Of a DNA stretch of 64,000 bases, positions 44,395 to 54,223 are shown in pieces. This DNA is from AC-38 sp033856025 (lineage in GTDB: Bacteria; Actinomycetota; Thermoleophilia; Solirubrobacterales; Solirubrobacteraceae). The notes below the pieces were generated by a model. It was not told the DNA's origin. It made no database searches and worked only from the letters and a program-made list of their open reading frames with translations. Location of the stretch: assembly GCA_033856025.1 (NCBI GenBank), contig JAWVFQ010000006.1, forward strand, positions 60,548 through 124,547, read 5' to 3'. The position numbers and the translations under genes are program-made. How positions within the stretch are numbered: the stretch's first letter is position 1; each line of letters starts with the position of its first letter.

Positions 44395-45459
44395 GTGCAG
44401 TCCGAAGAGATCCCAGACCGCCGCCGCTGGAAGCGCGACCTCGCGCCGTACCTGGAGCCCGACGACGCCCGGGGCCTCGGTCAGATCGCGAGCGTGGCGC
44501 TGCCCTACCTGGGTCTCTGGGTCCTCACGGCGATCGTTCGGCCGGGCGCGGTCCTGGCCGTCGGCCTCGGCCTCGTGGCGACGGTCTTCCTCGTGCGGAT
44601 GTACTCGCTGTTCCACGACCTCACGCACAGCTCGCTGTTGCGGTCGCGGGCCGCCAACGCGCGCTGGGGCCACCTGCTCGGCTTCCTGCTCTTCACGCCC
44701 TACCGCTGGTGGCAGCGTCAGCACAGCCTGCACCACGCGCACACCGGCAACCTCGACCACCGCGGGCCGGGCGAGATCCACACCATGACCTTGGCCGAGT
44801 ACCGCGCCGCCTCCCCCGCCCGGCGGCTCGGCTATCGCGCCTACCGCAACCCGCTGCTGATGCTGCTCGTCGGGCCGGCGCTCGTCTTCCTGTTCGAGCG
44901 CCGGTTCCCGCGGCGCGGCATGTCGCGCCGGATCCTGGCCAGCGTGGTCGCGACGAACCTCGTCCTCGCCGGCTGGGCGATCGGCTGGAGCGCCCTCGTG
45001 GGCTGGCCCACCTACCTGCTGGTCCAGGGCACGACGCTGGTGGCCGGCGGGGCCGTGGCGGCCTGGATGCTCTACGTCCAGCACCAGTACGAGGACACGT
45101 ACTACCGGCCCGCCGGCCAGTGGCGCTTCGAGCTTGCCGCGCTGCAGGGCAGCTCCTTCCTGAAGCTGCCACGCGTGCTGGCCTGGGCGGTCGGCAACGC
45201 CAACTACCACCACGTCCACCACCTCAGCGCGCGGATCCCCAACCACCGCCTGCGCGCGGCGCACGAGGAGCGGGAGATGTTCGCCCGCACCCCCGTCATC
45301 ACGGTTCGCGGCGGGCTCGCCGCGCTGCGGCTGAAGCTGTGGGACGAGGGGCGGGGGAGCCTTGTGCCCTTCCCCGTCAGACGCGCGCCGGCACCGCGCC
45401 GATGGGTCGCTCCGGGTCCTGCGCGACCTGGGCGGCGAAGCGCCGGTAGCGCTCGATGA
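44395..45459 (+). CDS. Fatty-acid desaturase (membrane di-iron)
   Basis: A 354-aa membrane protein with three histidine boxes, HDLTHSS, HSLHHAHTGN and NYHHVHHLS, separated by four hydrophobic helices, as in omega-3/delta-12 type desaturases and related hydroxylases. It starts at GTG 44395. No reductase gene is adjacent, so it may share the reductase encoded at 21309-22402. The last 28 codons (basic, Pro/Arg-rich) lie antisense to the end of the NRPS-like gene (83-bp overlap), which suggests that an original stop was lost. Confidence 0.87.
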   Translation: MQSEEIPDRRRWKRDLAPYLEPDDARGLGQIASVALPYLGLWVLTAIVRPGAVLAVGLGLVATVFLVRMYSLFHDLTHSSLLRSRAANARWGHLLGFLLFTPYRWWQRQHSLHHAHTGNLDHRGPGEIHTMTLAEYRAASPARRLGYRAYRNPLLMLLVGPALVFLFERRFPRRGMSRRILASVVATNLVLAGWAIGWSALVGWPTYLLVQGTTLVAGGAVAAWMLYVQHQYEDTYYRPAGQWRFELAALQGSSFLKLPRVLAWAVGNANYHHVHHLSARIPNHRLRAAHEEREMFARTPVITVRGGLAALRLKLWDEGRGSLVPFPVRRAPAPRRWVAPGPARPGRRSAGSAR

Positions 45460-48400
45460 ACTCCCGCACCTCGGCCGGGTCGTGGATCCTGGCGTCGAAG
45501 GCGACCGCGCAGCGGGAGGCCTCGAGATACCGGTTGGGGCTGAACGTGAAGCCCCACGGCATCGTCGTGTAGCGGAGTCGCACGCGGGACAGCTCGAGCC
45601 CGGAGATCCGCGGCAGGCGGTCGTGGCTGGGGTTGTAGATGAGCTGGATCGCGGGCGGCTCGATGCCCTCACGGCGCAGGTCCTCGCAGAGCAGCTCGTA
45701 GGGGAAGGCGTCGTGGGCGCTGATCTCGGCCACGCAGTCGCGCACCCGCCGGACGGCCTCGCGGAACGTCAGCTCGGGAGTCAGGCGGAGTCGCAGCGTG
45801 ACCAGGTTGCTGAAGAAGCCGAACATCGTCCGGGTGGCTCGCAGGGGCCGCCCGGATGCGTACGTCCCGAGCACCAGGTCGTCGCTCGCGGTCTCGACGG
45901 CGAGCTGGGCCGCGAAGGCCGCCAGGCGGACCATGTAGAAGGTGGCGGTCTCCTCGCGGGCCAGTCGCGCGAGTCCGTCGGAGACCTCCGGGTCCAGGCC
46001 CCACCGGGCGACGCCCTCAGCCGGGTCGGCCGCCGGGTCCGGAGCGGCACGGGCGAACGGCGGGCGGGGCGACGGCGGAGCGTCGCGCAGCGTCTCGCGC
46101 CACCACGCCAGCTCGGCCCGGCGGTACGGCGAGGACGGACGCAGGCACTCACGCTCCCACGCCGCGAAGTCCGCGTACTGCAGGGCGGGCGCCTCCAGCG
46201 GGTCGGGCGCGCCCCGTTCTCCCGCCTCGTAGAGGGCCCGCAGCTCCTGGAAGAACACCCTCCAGGACGCCGCGTCGGAGACGATGTGGTGGTCGACCCA
46301 CAGCAGCGTGTGGTCGTCGGGCGCCGTGCGCACGAGGCGCAGTCTCAGCAGCGGTCCCCGGCGGACGTCGAAGGGCACGGCGGCCATCTCGTCCAGCATC
46401 AGCGACGTCCGCTGCTCCGGGTCCGGCGCGTCGGACACGTCGACGAGCGGGAGATCGAGGTCCCCCGGGGGATGGACGAGCTGGACGGGCCGTCCGTCGC
46501 GCTCCGGGAACGTCGTGCGCAGCACCTCGTGGCGCTCGACGAAGCGCTCGAGCGCCTGCCGGAGCACCGCCACGTCGAGCGGGCCGCGCATGCGGACGCC
46601 GGTGGCGTCGGTGTAGCCGGCCGACTGCTCCGGCGTCTGCGAGGTGCGCCAGGTGCGCTCCTGGGCGAAGGAGAGCGCAAGCGGCCCGTCGCGCGAGATT
46701 CGGACGAGCGGCGGGCGGCCGGCGACCGGCGAGGCCCGCCGGCCGTCGATCGCCTCGGCCAGCCCAGCCACGGTGCGGTGTTGGACCAGGTCGCGCAGCT
46801 CCAGCTCGACGCCGAAGGTCTCGTACACCTCGGAGGCGATCACGGCCGCCGTGAGGGAGTCGCCGCCGAGCTGGAAGAAGTCGCTCGCGACCGCCACGCG
46901 CTCGACCTCGAAGGCGGCGGCCCAGATACCGGCCAGGACGGTCTCCGTATCGGTCGCCTCGCCGGCCGGCGCGTCCGCGTCCGGCGCGGGCGCCGGCGCC
47001 GTCCGGGCCAGCTCGGCCCGGTCGACCTTCCCCTGCGGCGTGACCGGAAGGGCGTCGAGGAACACGTAGCCGGTGGGGATCTCCCGCTCGGGGAGCATCG
47101 GGCGCAGCGCCCGGCGCACGTCCTCGGCCGTGACCCCGGCGCCCGGCCGGGTCGTGAGGAAGGCCATGAGCATGTCGTGGCCGCGTGGCCCCGGTGTCGC
47201 GCACACCGCGGCGGCCGTGACGCCGGGCACGGCGGCGAGCGCCCCCTCGACGTCGGTGAGCAGGATCCGGTTGCCGCGGACCTTCACCTGCATGTCCGTG
47301 CGCCCGAGCACGGTCAGGACCCCGTCGGGGGAGAAGCGGCCCAGGTCCCCGGTGCGAAAGGTATGCGGGTCGGGGAACCGCGCGGCGTTCAGGGCCTCGT
47401 CGTTCCAGTAGCCCGGCGTCATGTGGTCGTTGCGCACGACGATCTCGCCGATCTCGCCGGGCGCGACGGGTGCACCGTCCTCGTCGAGCAGCAGGATGTC
47501 CACCCAGTCGAGCGCGCGCCCGGCGGGCAGTGGCCCGGAATCGGGCCCCGGGTCCGCCGCCACCCGGTGCATCGTGAGCGGACCGGCCTCCGTGGAGCCC
47601 AGCATCGTCACGAACTCGCACTCCGGTCCGAAGGCGCGCTGGCAGGCCTCGAGGTCCGCGGGCAGGACCGACTCGCCGCCCGTGGTCACCAACCTCACCG
47701 CCGGCCGGCGGCTTCCGTCGAACGTCGCCGCGATGTGGCGAAGGATCGAGGGGAAGGTCCCCAGCCGGGTGATCTCCTGATCGACGATCCAGCGCGCCAG
47801 GCCGGTCATCCCGCGCGCCGCGAGGGGAAACGGGCAGACGGTGGCGCCGTTCAGGAGACACTGCCACGTGGTCGCGGCGCCGCCCCATCCGCTCGTGGAG
47901 ATGAACAGCGGCAGGCGATCGCCCGACTCCACGCCCGCCGCGTCCGACAGGCGGGCGATCGAGTGCAGCAGGCTGCGGTGCGTCTGCATCACGCCCTTCG
48001 GGAGCCCGGTCGAGCCGGACGTGTAGAACAGGTAGGCGAGGTCGCCCGGGTCCACCATCACGTCCGGCGCGGCGACCGCCGGGCCCGCGATCGAGGCGTC
48101 CACGGTCATCGGGGCGGCGGGGGAGGCGCCCGCGGCGGCGGCCGCCGCGGCGAGCTCGCCCTGGCCGGAGTCGGCCAGGAACAGCTCCGGCGCGGCGTCG
48201 CGGAGTATGTGTCCCAGCCGGCTCGGTGGGTCCTCGGGGTTGAGCACCACCGCGGTCTTGCCGGCCCTCAGTACGCCGAGGGTGGCCGCGATCGCCGCGG
48301 CATCGTCGGTGAGGAGCAGCGCTGTGCGGCCCGGGCCCGGGCCGCACCGGTCCAGAACCGCGCGCGCGTGCCGGTTCGCCGCCGCGTCCAGCTCGCGGTA

Positions 48401-48511
48401 GGTGACGGTGGACCCGTCCCCGGCCACGGCGGGGTGGTCCGGGCGCCGCCGCGCCTGATCCGCGAAGACCTCCGGGATCGTGCGCTCCACGTCTGGCAGG
48501 GACCAGGCCAC
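45377..48511 (-). CDS. NRPS-like protein, A-T-C domain order (copy 1)
   Basis: The 1044-aa protein has an adenylation domain (about 15-505) with A3 YTSGSTGLPKG, A5 GSTEAGPL, A7 RTGDLG, A8 VKVRGNRI and A10 PQGKVDR. A carrier domain follows with FFQLGGDSL (Ser552 for phosphopantetheine), then a condensation domain (about 610-1040) with active-site HHIVSDAASW (His742, Asp746). There is no thioesterase. At the A4 position the usual FDxS Asp is replaced by SGWGG, so the substrate is probably not a standard alpha-amino acid. A close paralogue (copy 2) lies across a GT39 gene; C-terminal condensation domains suggest that the two act in trans. Confidence 0.88.
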   Translation of the reverse strand: MAWSLPDVERTIPEVFADQARRRPDHPAVAGDGSTVTYRELDAAANRHARAVLDRCGPGPGRTALLLTDDAAAIAATLGVLRAGKTAVVLNPEDPPSRLGHILRDAAPELFLADSGQGELAAAAAAAGASPAAPMTVDASIAGPAVAAPDVMVDPGDLAYLFYTSGSTGLPKGVMQTHRSLLHSIARLSDAAGVESGDRLPLFISTSGWGGAATTWQCLLNGATVCPFPLAARGMTGLARWIVDQEITRLGTFPSILRHIAATFDGSRRPAVRLVTTGGESVLPADLEACQRAFGPECEFVTMLGSTEAGPLTMHRVAADPGPDSGPLPAGRALDWVDILLLDEDGAPVAPGEIGEIVVRNDHMTPGYWNDEALNAARFPDPHTFRTGDLGRFSPDGVLTVLGRTDMQVKVRGNRILLTDVEGALAAVPGVTAAAVCATPGPRGHDMLMAFLTTRPGAGVTAEDVRRALRPMLPEREIPTGYVFLDALPVTPQGKVDRAELARTAPAPAPDADAPAGEATDTETVLAGIWAAAFEVERVAVASDFFQLGGDSLTAAVIASEVYETFGVELELRDLVQHRTVAGLAEAIDGRRASPVAGRPPLVRISRDGPLALSFAQERTWRTSQTPEQSAGYTDATGVRMRGPLDVAVLRQALERFVERHEVLRTTFPERDGRPVQLVHPPGDLDLPLVDVSDAPDPEQRTSLMLDEMAAVPFDVRRGPLLRLRLVRTAPDDHTLLWVDHHIVSDAASWRVFFQELRALYEAGERGAPDPLEAPALQYADFAAWERECLRPSSPYRRAELAWWRETLRDAPPSPRPPFARAAPDPAADPAEGVARWGLDPEVSDGLARLAREETATFYMVRLAAFAAQLAVETASDDLVLGTYASGRPLRATRTMFGFFSNLVTLRLRLTPELTFREAVRRVRDCVAEISAHDAFPYELLCEDLRREGIEPPAIQLIYNPSHDRLPRISGLELSRVRLRYTTMPWGFTFSPNRYLEASRCAVAFDARIHDPAEVREFIERYRRFAAQVAQDPERPIGAVPARV

Positions 48512-48545
48512 GCCCTGAGCCTAGCCGCCGATTAGTCTGCGCCGC

Positions 48546-49985
48546 GTGCGACGGAGGGTGGATGGCGGCCTCGCCGTCGTCGTGGCGATCGCCGCGGCGC
48601 TGCGCTTCGCCACGCTGGGCCAGCAGAGCTTCTGGTACGACGAGAGCTTCACCATCCGGCTCGTCCGCGGCAGCTTCGGCGACATGCTGCATGGCGTCTC
48701 CGACACGGAGTCGACGCCGCCGCTCTACTACGTCGTGGCCTGGCTGTGGGCGCACGTCTTCGGCTCGGGCGAGGTCGGCCTGCGATCCCTGTCGGCCGTG
48801 TGCGGCACCGGTCTGGTCCTGGTGGTCTTCGCGATCGGACGGCGCCTGGCCGGGCGCACGGCGGGCCTGCTCGCCGCCGCCCTGACGGCGGTCAACCCGC
48901 TGCTGGTCTGGTATTCGCAGGAGGCGCGGTCCTACATGCTGGTGACGCTGCTGTGCGCGGGGACCGTGCTGGCGTGGCTGGCGGCCCGCGAGCCCGGCGC
49001 TCGGCGGGCGCTCGCGGCATGGGCGCTGCTGTCCGCCGCCGCCCTGGCCACGCACTACTTCGCCGTCTTCCTGGTCGCGCCCGAGGCGGTCGCGCTCCTG
49101 GCGTTCCGCGCCGGCCGCGGTCGGGACGTGTGGCTCGCGGTGGGGGCGACGGCGGGCGCGGCGGCGGCGCTGCTGCCGCTCGCGCTGACCCAGCGCGAGC
49201 GCTCCGCGTTCCTCGCCGTCGGCGACGTCGGTCTGGGGGACCGCGCGGCGGCGGTCCCCAAGCAATTCGTGCTCGGCGCGTTCGCCGGGGAGCTCGACGC
49301 GCGCTGGATCGTCGCGGCGGCCGCCGCGCTGGGCCTCGCCGCGGGCGGCCTCGTGGTGCTGCGCGCGCGCCGCGACCGGTCGCTCGCCGCCGTCGCGACG
49401 CTGGCCGCCGTGGCATTGGCGGTCCCGCTGATCCTGGCCCTGGGCGGGGCGGACTACCTCAATGCGCGCAACGTGCTCATCGCGCTGCCGGTGGCGCTCG
49501 CGGCGGTGGGCGCCGCGGCCGCGCCGGGCCGTGGCGCGGGGGTGCTGGTCGCCGGCGCGCTCCTGCTGGGCTTCGGGGCTGTGGACGTCGCGGTGACGGC
49601 GTCCGACCGTCTCCAGCGCGACGACTGGCGCTCGGCGGCGCGGGAGATCGGTCCCGGTCGCGCCGTCGTGGTGATGTCGCCGGTGGGCAGCGGCGCCCCG
49701 CTGGGCGTGTACGCCAAGCGCCTGGCGCCCGCGGGGAGCGGGCCCGTGCCGAGTGGACCGGTGTGGGCGATCTCCCTGCGCCGGCCGCCGGGGCCCGTCC
49801 CCGCCGCGCCGCCCGGCGGTCCCCTGCGCGCCGGACCCCTGCGACGGACCGCCAGCTACCTCCTGCGCCGCTACACCCTCGCGCCCGGCGCCCACCTGGA
49901 CGCGAACGCCCTCGCGGCCAAGGTCTTCCCGGGCCGGCCCGCGGAGCTGGCGCGGGCCGGGGGGGTCAGCGGCGCGACTTCGTGA
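48546..49985 (+). CDS. GT39/ArnT-type polytopic membrane glycosyltransferase
   Basis: A 479-aa protein with about ten hydrophobic helices. Its first extracellular loop has FWYDESFTIRLVRGS, where the Asp-Glu pair is the catalytic acid motif of PMT/ArnT-like enzymes that use polyprenyl-phosphate sugars. NPLLVWYSQEARSYML is another family motif. It is divergent from NRPS copy 1 (34 bp apart) and converges on copy 2, so it lies inside a small specialised-metabolism locus and could decorate its product or a surface polymer. The acceptor is unknown. Confidence 0.82.
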   Translation: MRRRVDGGLAVVVAIAAALRFATLGQQSFWYDESFTIRLVRGSFGDMLHGVSDTESTPPLYYVVAWLWAHVFGSGEVGLRSLSAVCGTGLVLVVFAIGRRLAGRTAGLLAAALTAVNPLLVWYSQEARSYMLVTLLCAGTVLAWLAAREPGARRALAAWALLSAAALATHYFAVFLVAPEAVALLAFRAGRGRDVWLAVGATAGAAAALLPLALTQRERSAFLAVGDVGLGDRAAAVPKQFVLGAFAGELDARWIVAAAAALGLAAGGLVVLRARRDRSLAAVATLAAVALAVPLILALGGADYLNARNVLIALPVALAAVGAAAAPGRGAGVLVAGALLLGFGAVDVAVTASDRLQRDDWRSAAREIGPGRAVVVMSPVGSGAPLGVYAKRLAPAGSGPVPSGPVWAISLRRPPGPVPAAPPGGPLRAGPLRRTASYLLRRYTLAPGAHLDANALAAKVFPGRPAELARAGGVSGATS

Positions 49986-49988
49986 CGA

Positions 49989-52900
49989 TCACGCCGGCGC
50001 CAGGGCCGCGCCGATGGGACGGTCGGGGTGCTCGCAGACCTCGGCCGCGAAGCCCCGGTAGCGCGCGAGGAACTCGGCGACCTTCCCGGGGTCGTGGATG
50101 CGCGCGTCGAAGTGCGCGGCGCACTCCCGGTCCTCCTCCCGGCGGTCCACGGTCAGGGTGAACTCCCAGGGCATCGTCTCGACCTGGTTGCGCAGCGGCG
50201 CGACCTCGAGGCCCGCGAACCTCAGCGGAGGCTGGTCGACCGCTCCGAAGATCAGCCGGATCGGCGGCATGGCGACGCCCTGGCCGGCCAGCGCCTCGCC
50301 GAGGCGCTCGTAGGGCGCGTCGCTGTGGGCGCTGGCCTCGATGACGCAGGCCCGCGTCCGGGCCAGGACCTCGCGGAAGGTGAGGTCGCCAGTCAGGCGC
50401 AGGCGGAGCGTCACCAGGTTGCTGAAGAACCCGATCATGTTCTGCGTGGCCGCCTGGCGCCGACCGGTGGAGTACGTGCCCACCACGACCTCGTCGTGGC
50501 CGGTCTCCAGCGCGAGGTGGGCGCCGAAGACGGCGAGGCGCGCCATGAAGAAGGTGGCTCCGGCCGCGCGTCCCAGCCGGTCGAGCTCCTGACTCAGGGT
50601 TGACGGGATGCCCCATCGGAGCACACCGTCAGAGGGCCGCGCGTCAGGGCGGCTGGCTCTCCGGGCAAACGGTAGGGCGGGCTGGGGCGCGACGTCGCGC
50701 AGGGTCTCTCCCCACCACGCGGCCTCCACGCGGAACGCCTCCGCCGAGGGGTCGAGCCAGCGCCGCTGCCACGCCGCGAAGTCGCTGTACTGCAGGGGCA
50801 TCTCGTCCGGCAGCGGAGCGGGGCGGCCGTCGCGGAAGGCCTGGTAGAGGACGCGCAGCTCGTCGAAGAAGACCTTCCACGACCACTCGTCGGACACGAT
50901 GTGGTGCACCGCCCAGATGAGGTGGTGCTCGTCCTGGGCCGTCCGCACCAGCCTCAGGCGCAGCAGTGGGATGCGCTCGAGATCGAAGGCGGTGCGGGCC
51001 TCGTCCGTCAGCATTCTGTGGGCCTCGGCGGGCGGGTCGGCGGCACCGGACACGTCGACGACCGGCACGTCGAGCGGCTCGGGTGGATGGACGACGCGGA
51101 CCACGCTTCCCTGGCGCTCGACGAAGCTCGTGCGCAGGATCTCGTGGCGCCTCACGATGTGATCCACCGCGCGCCTCAGCGCCGGGAGGTTGAGCTCCCC
51201 GTCGATCCGCCTTCCGGCGGCGAACGTGTAGCGCGCCGAGGCCTCGAGGGTCCGAGAGGCGTTCCAGGTGCTCGCCTCGGCGAACGACAGCGGTGGCTCG
51301 GCGTCAGAGGCCCGGGTGAGTGGCGGCCGGCCGGGCGTGGCCTCCGCGCCGAGAAGCCGCTCGATCGTCCTTCCCATGCCCGCCACGGTGGGCGTGTCGA
51401 CCACCGCACGCAGGTCGAGGTCCACGCCGAACGTGTCGCCGACCATGGCGGCGATCACGGCGGCGGTGAGCGAGTCGCCTCCCAGCTCGAAGAAGTCGGC
51501 ATGCCGGCCGAGCCGCTCGATCTCGAAGGCATGCGACCAGATCTCCGCGACGCCTCGCTCGGTCTCGCCCACCGGCGGCTCGTCGCCCGACGCACCGGCG
51601 GCCGCCGGCCCGCGCCGGGCCAGCGCCCGGCGGTCCACCTTGCCCTGCGCGGTGAGCGGCAGCTCGTCGAGAAACGCGAAGACCGCCGGGACGGCGGCCG
51701 CCGACAGCGTCGAGCTCAGGGCGCGGCGCAGCTCCGAAGCGGCCGGCTCGGACCCTTCCGCCGGGACGACGTAGGCGGTCAGCGTCGTGTCGCCCCGTGG
51801 CGTCGTGCCCGCGAGCACGCTCGCCGATCGGACCTCGGGCAGCGCGGCCAGCGCGCCCTCGACGTCATCGAGGTCCACCATCTGACCGCGCACCTTGACG
51901 CGAAAGTCCCTGCGCCCCGCGACGGTGAGAACGCCCTCCTCGGACAGCCGGCCCAGATCCCGCGTGTGGAAGAGCCGCCCCGTCCCGGCCGGATCGGGAG
52001 CGAACCGCTCCGCGGTCAGCTGCGGGTCGCGCCAGTACCCCGGGGGGTGGTGGTGGCTGCGCACGGCGATCTCGCCGACCTCGCCCGCCGGCACCTGGCG
52101 GCCCGCCTCGTCGAGGATCAGGATCTCGAAGCCCTCGCACGCCCGGCCCACCGGAAGCACGCCGGGCGCCGGGTCCATGTCGGCGGTCAGCGGATTGCGC
52201 GCCAGCGCGCCGCACTCGGTGGACCCGAGTGAGCTGACCATCACCGCCGTCTCGGGGAAGCAGCCCCAGAACGCGTCGAAGTCCGCCCGCCGCGAGGCCT
52301 CGCCGCCGATCTGCACCTGCCGGACGCTCTCCAACCGGCCGTGCACCGTCCGTGCGACGTTGCGAAACACCGACGCCGCGAGCGCGATCTCGGTGATCTG
52401 CTCGTCCCTGACCCAATCGGCCAGCCCGCTCACGCCACGCTCGGCGATCGGATACAGGCACGCGGTCGCGCCCGTGAGGAGCGAGAGCCACAGCGTGCTC
52501 AGCCCCCAGGAGCTGCTCAGCGGCGCCAGCAGACCGACGTGGCTGTCCGCCACGACACCGAGGGTCTCGCCCTGGCAGCGGACATGGTGGAGAACGGTCC
52601 GGTGCGGCAGCATCACGGCCTTCGGGCGCCCGGTCGACCCGGACGTGTAGACGAGCGAGACCAGGTCGTCCGGCCGGGCGGCCGCCGCCCCTGGAAGCTC
52701 TCCTCCGCCGGCGGAGGCGTCGGCCGTGATCACGTCCCGGGCGGCGAAGCCCGCCGCGACGGCATGCTCGCGGTGGCGCGGGTCCACCACCGCGAGCTCG
52801 GGCTCCGCGTCGCGACGGATCTGGTCCAGACCGGGCGCCGGGTCACGCGGATTGAGCACGACGAGGGTCTTGCCCGCCTTGACCACGCCGAGGGCGGCCA

Positions 52901-53099
52901 TGTACGCCGCGGCGTCATGGGCCATGAGGTGGGCCACCCGGCCGGCGCCCGGCCCGCACCGGCCCACGATCGCCCGCGCCAGATCGTCGGTCGCCGCGTC
53001 GAGCTCGGAGAAGGTGAGCCGCTCACCGCCGCACGAGACCGCGACGGCATCGGGGACCCGCCGAACCTGCTCCGCGAAGCGCTGCGAGACGGTGGCCAG
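49989..53099 (-). CDS. NRPS-like protein, A-T-C domain order (copy 2)
   Basis: About 1036 aa with the same plan as copy 1. Adenylation: A3 YTSGSTGRPKA, A5 LGSTECG, A7 HTRDLG, A8 VKVRGQMVD, A10 AQGKVDRR. Carrier: FFELGGDSL. Condensation: HHIVSDEWSW. The A4 Asp is again missing (SSSWGLS). The first residue aligned with copy 1 lies before the first GTG (52967), and the only possible start between the upstream TGA (53130-53132) and that GTG is CTG 53099, giving LATVSQRFAEQVRRVPD; I therefore extend to 53099. If CTG is not used, the product would lack the first 44 residues. There is no thioesterase, and the two copies end similarly (RPIGAxxA). Confidence 0.85.
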   Translation of the reverse strand: MATVSQRFAEQVRRVPDAVAVSCGGERLTFSELDAATDDLARAIVGRCGPGAGRVAHLMAHDAAAYMAALGVVKAGKTLVVLNPRDPAPGLDQIRRDAEPELAVVDPRHREHAVAAGFAARDVITADASAGGGELPGAAAARPDDLVSLVYTSGSTGRPKAVMLPHRTVLHHVRCQGETLGVVADSHVGLLAPLSSSWGLSTLWLSLLTGATACLYPIAERGVSGLADWVRDEQITEIALAASVFRNVARTVHGRLESVRQVQIGGEASRRADFDAFWGCFPETAVMVSSLGSTECGALARNPLTADMDPAPGVLPVGRACEGFEILILDEAGRQVPAGEVGEIAVRSHHHPPGYWRDPQLTAERFAPDPAGTGRLFHTRDLGRLSEEGVLTVAGRRDFRVKVRGQMVDLDDVEGALAALPEVRSASVLAGTTPRGDTTLTAYVVPAEGSEPAASELRRALSSTLSAAAVPAVFAFLDELPLTAQGKVDRRALARRGPAAAGASGDEPPVGETERGVAEIWSHAFEIERLGRHADFFELGGDSLTAAVIAAMVGDTFGVDLDLRAVVDTPTVAGMGRTIERLLGAEATPGRPPLTRASDAEPPLSFAEASTWNASRTLEASARYTFAAGRRIDGELNLPALRRAVDHIVRRHEILRTSFVERQGSVVRVVHPPEPLDVPVVDVSGAADPPAEAHRMLTDEARTAFDLERIPLLRLRLVRTAQDEHHLIWAVHHIVSDEWSWKVFFDELRVLYQAFRDGRPAPLPDEMPLQYSDFAAWQRRWLDPSAEAFRVEAAWWGETLRDVAPQPALPFARRASRPDARPSDGVLRWGIPSTLSQELDRLGRAAGATFFMARLAVFGAHLALETGHDEVVVGTYSTGRRQAATQNMIGFFSNLVTLRLRLTGDLTFREVLARTRACVIEASAHSDAPYERLGEALAGQGVAMPPIRLIFGAVDQPPLRFAGLEVAPLRNQVETMPWEFTLTVDRREEDRECAAHFDARIHDPGKVAEFLARYRGFAAEVCEHPDRPIGAALAPA

Positions 53100-53165
53100 C
53101 GCGCCAGCGTATGCCGGTCCCCGGGAAAGTCAAGCCACCGTGGGCGACGCGGATGGGCGGTGTCG

Positions 53166-54122
53166 TTACGGGCGGCTCGGCCTCAGATCGCGCCGCGTCT
53201 CGATCAGGGCCTCGTCGGCGCGGCGGATCAGGTCCTGCAGCGTGTCCTGGGCTTGGAGCTCGGCCAGCCCCACGCTCATGGAGCCCGAGCGATCACGTTC
53301 AGCCAGGACCGTCTCGATCTCATCGAAGCGAGCTCTGACGTCCGCCACATCGACTCCGGCGAACGAGCAGAGGAACTCGTCGCCGCCGTGACGCACCACC
53401 GGCTCGTAGCTGCGGATCTTCGAGCGCATCGCGCTGACTACCGCGCGCAGTCGAGCGTCGCCCGCCGCATGACCCTCTGCATCATTGGTTGCCTTGAGAC
53501 CATCGAGGTCGACGAAGGCGAGCACGAGACCCTGGCCGGAGCGTCTCGCCCTGTCCAGTTCCTGCTGAAGCACCGTCGCCCCGGTGCCGCGCCGATAGGC
53601 GCCGGTCAGGTCATCGGTATGGGCCCGCTCCAGTTCGACCAGAGCCTGGCGCCGGTCCATCGCAGCGTGCTCGCGGTCCATGCGCGCGTGCTCTCGGTCC
53701 TTCGCGGCACGGGCTCTGTCGAGCGTGGCCGCCGCCCGGTCGATCGTCGCCTCGTCACGGTCGGCGGCGGCGCGTTCGCGATCGGCTGCGGCCTGGGCGC
53801 GCACTTCCCCAGCGTGCTTGATCGCCGCTTCGTATTCGAATTCCCCAGGCGCCTGGGCGCACTCACGCTCCTCGGCCGCCCGGTCGCGAGCACTGGCGGC
53901 CGCGTCTCGTGCCGTGGAGACAACCTCTCGATCGGCGGCGGCCTCGTCGCGATCTGATGCCGCTATATCGGCGGTGGCGCTTGCCAGGTCGGCGTCCGAA
54001 CCGGCTTGATCGGCTTCGGTGGCAGCCCGGTTGATCGTCAAGGGCTCCGCTGGCGCGACATCTTCAGGGTAGGGCCCTGCGGCCCGATTTTCGGGCTTCC
54101 CAGCTACGTTCATATCTGGCAT
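53166..54122 (-). CDS. GGDEF diguanylate cyclase with N-terminal coiled-coil
   Basis: A 318-aa soluble protein. Residues about 35-165 are a repetitive Ala/Asp/Arg/Glu helix with repeats of the ADREAAADRD type, probably a long coiled coil for dimerisation. The GGDEF domain (about 170-315) has DDLTGAYRR, FVDLDGLKATND and the active-site HGGDEFLCSF. No I-site RxxD is obvious directly before the motif. ATG 54122 is chosen because GAGAGGA lies 5 bp upstream. It would make c-di-GMP and is one of three such signalling proteins in the window. Confidence 0.85.
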   Translation of the reverse strand: MPDMNVAGKPENRAAGPYPEDVAPAEPLTINRAATEADQAGSDADLASATADIAASDRDEAAADREVVSTARDAAASARDRAAEERECAQAPGEFEYEAAIKHAGEVRAQAAADRERAAADRDEATIDRAAATLDRARAAKDREHARMDREHAAMDRRQALVELERAHTDDLTGAYRRGTGATVLQQELDRARRSGQGLVLAFVDLDGLKATNDAEGHAAGDARLRAVVSAMRSKIRSYEPVVRHGGDEFLCSFAGVDVADVRARFDEIETVLAERDRSGSMSVGLAELQAQDTLQDLIRRADEALIETRRDLRPSRP

Positions 54123-54223
54123 GCGGTCCTCTCGGAGGTCAAGTCCCCGACGCGGGAGCGGCAGGAGCACTCCGCAGCAGCATCGACCAGGTTGCGCTGC
54201 ACCTTGAGCTGCCCGGCTCGGGC

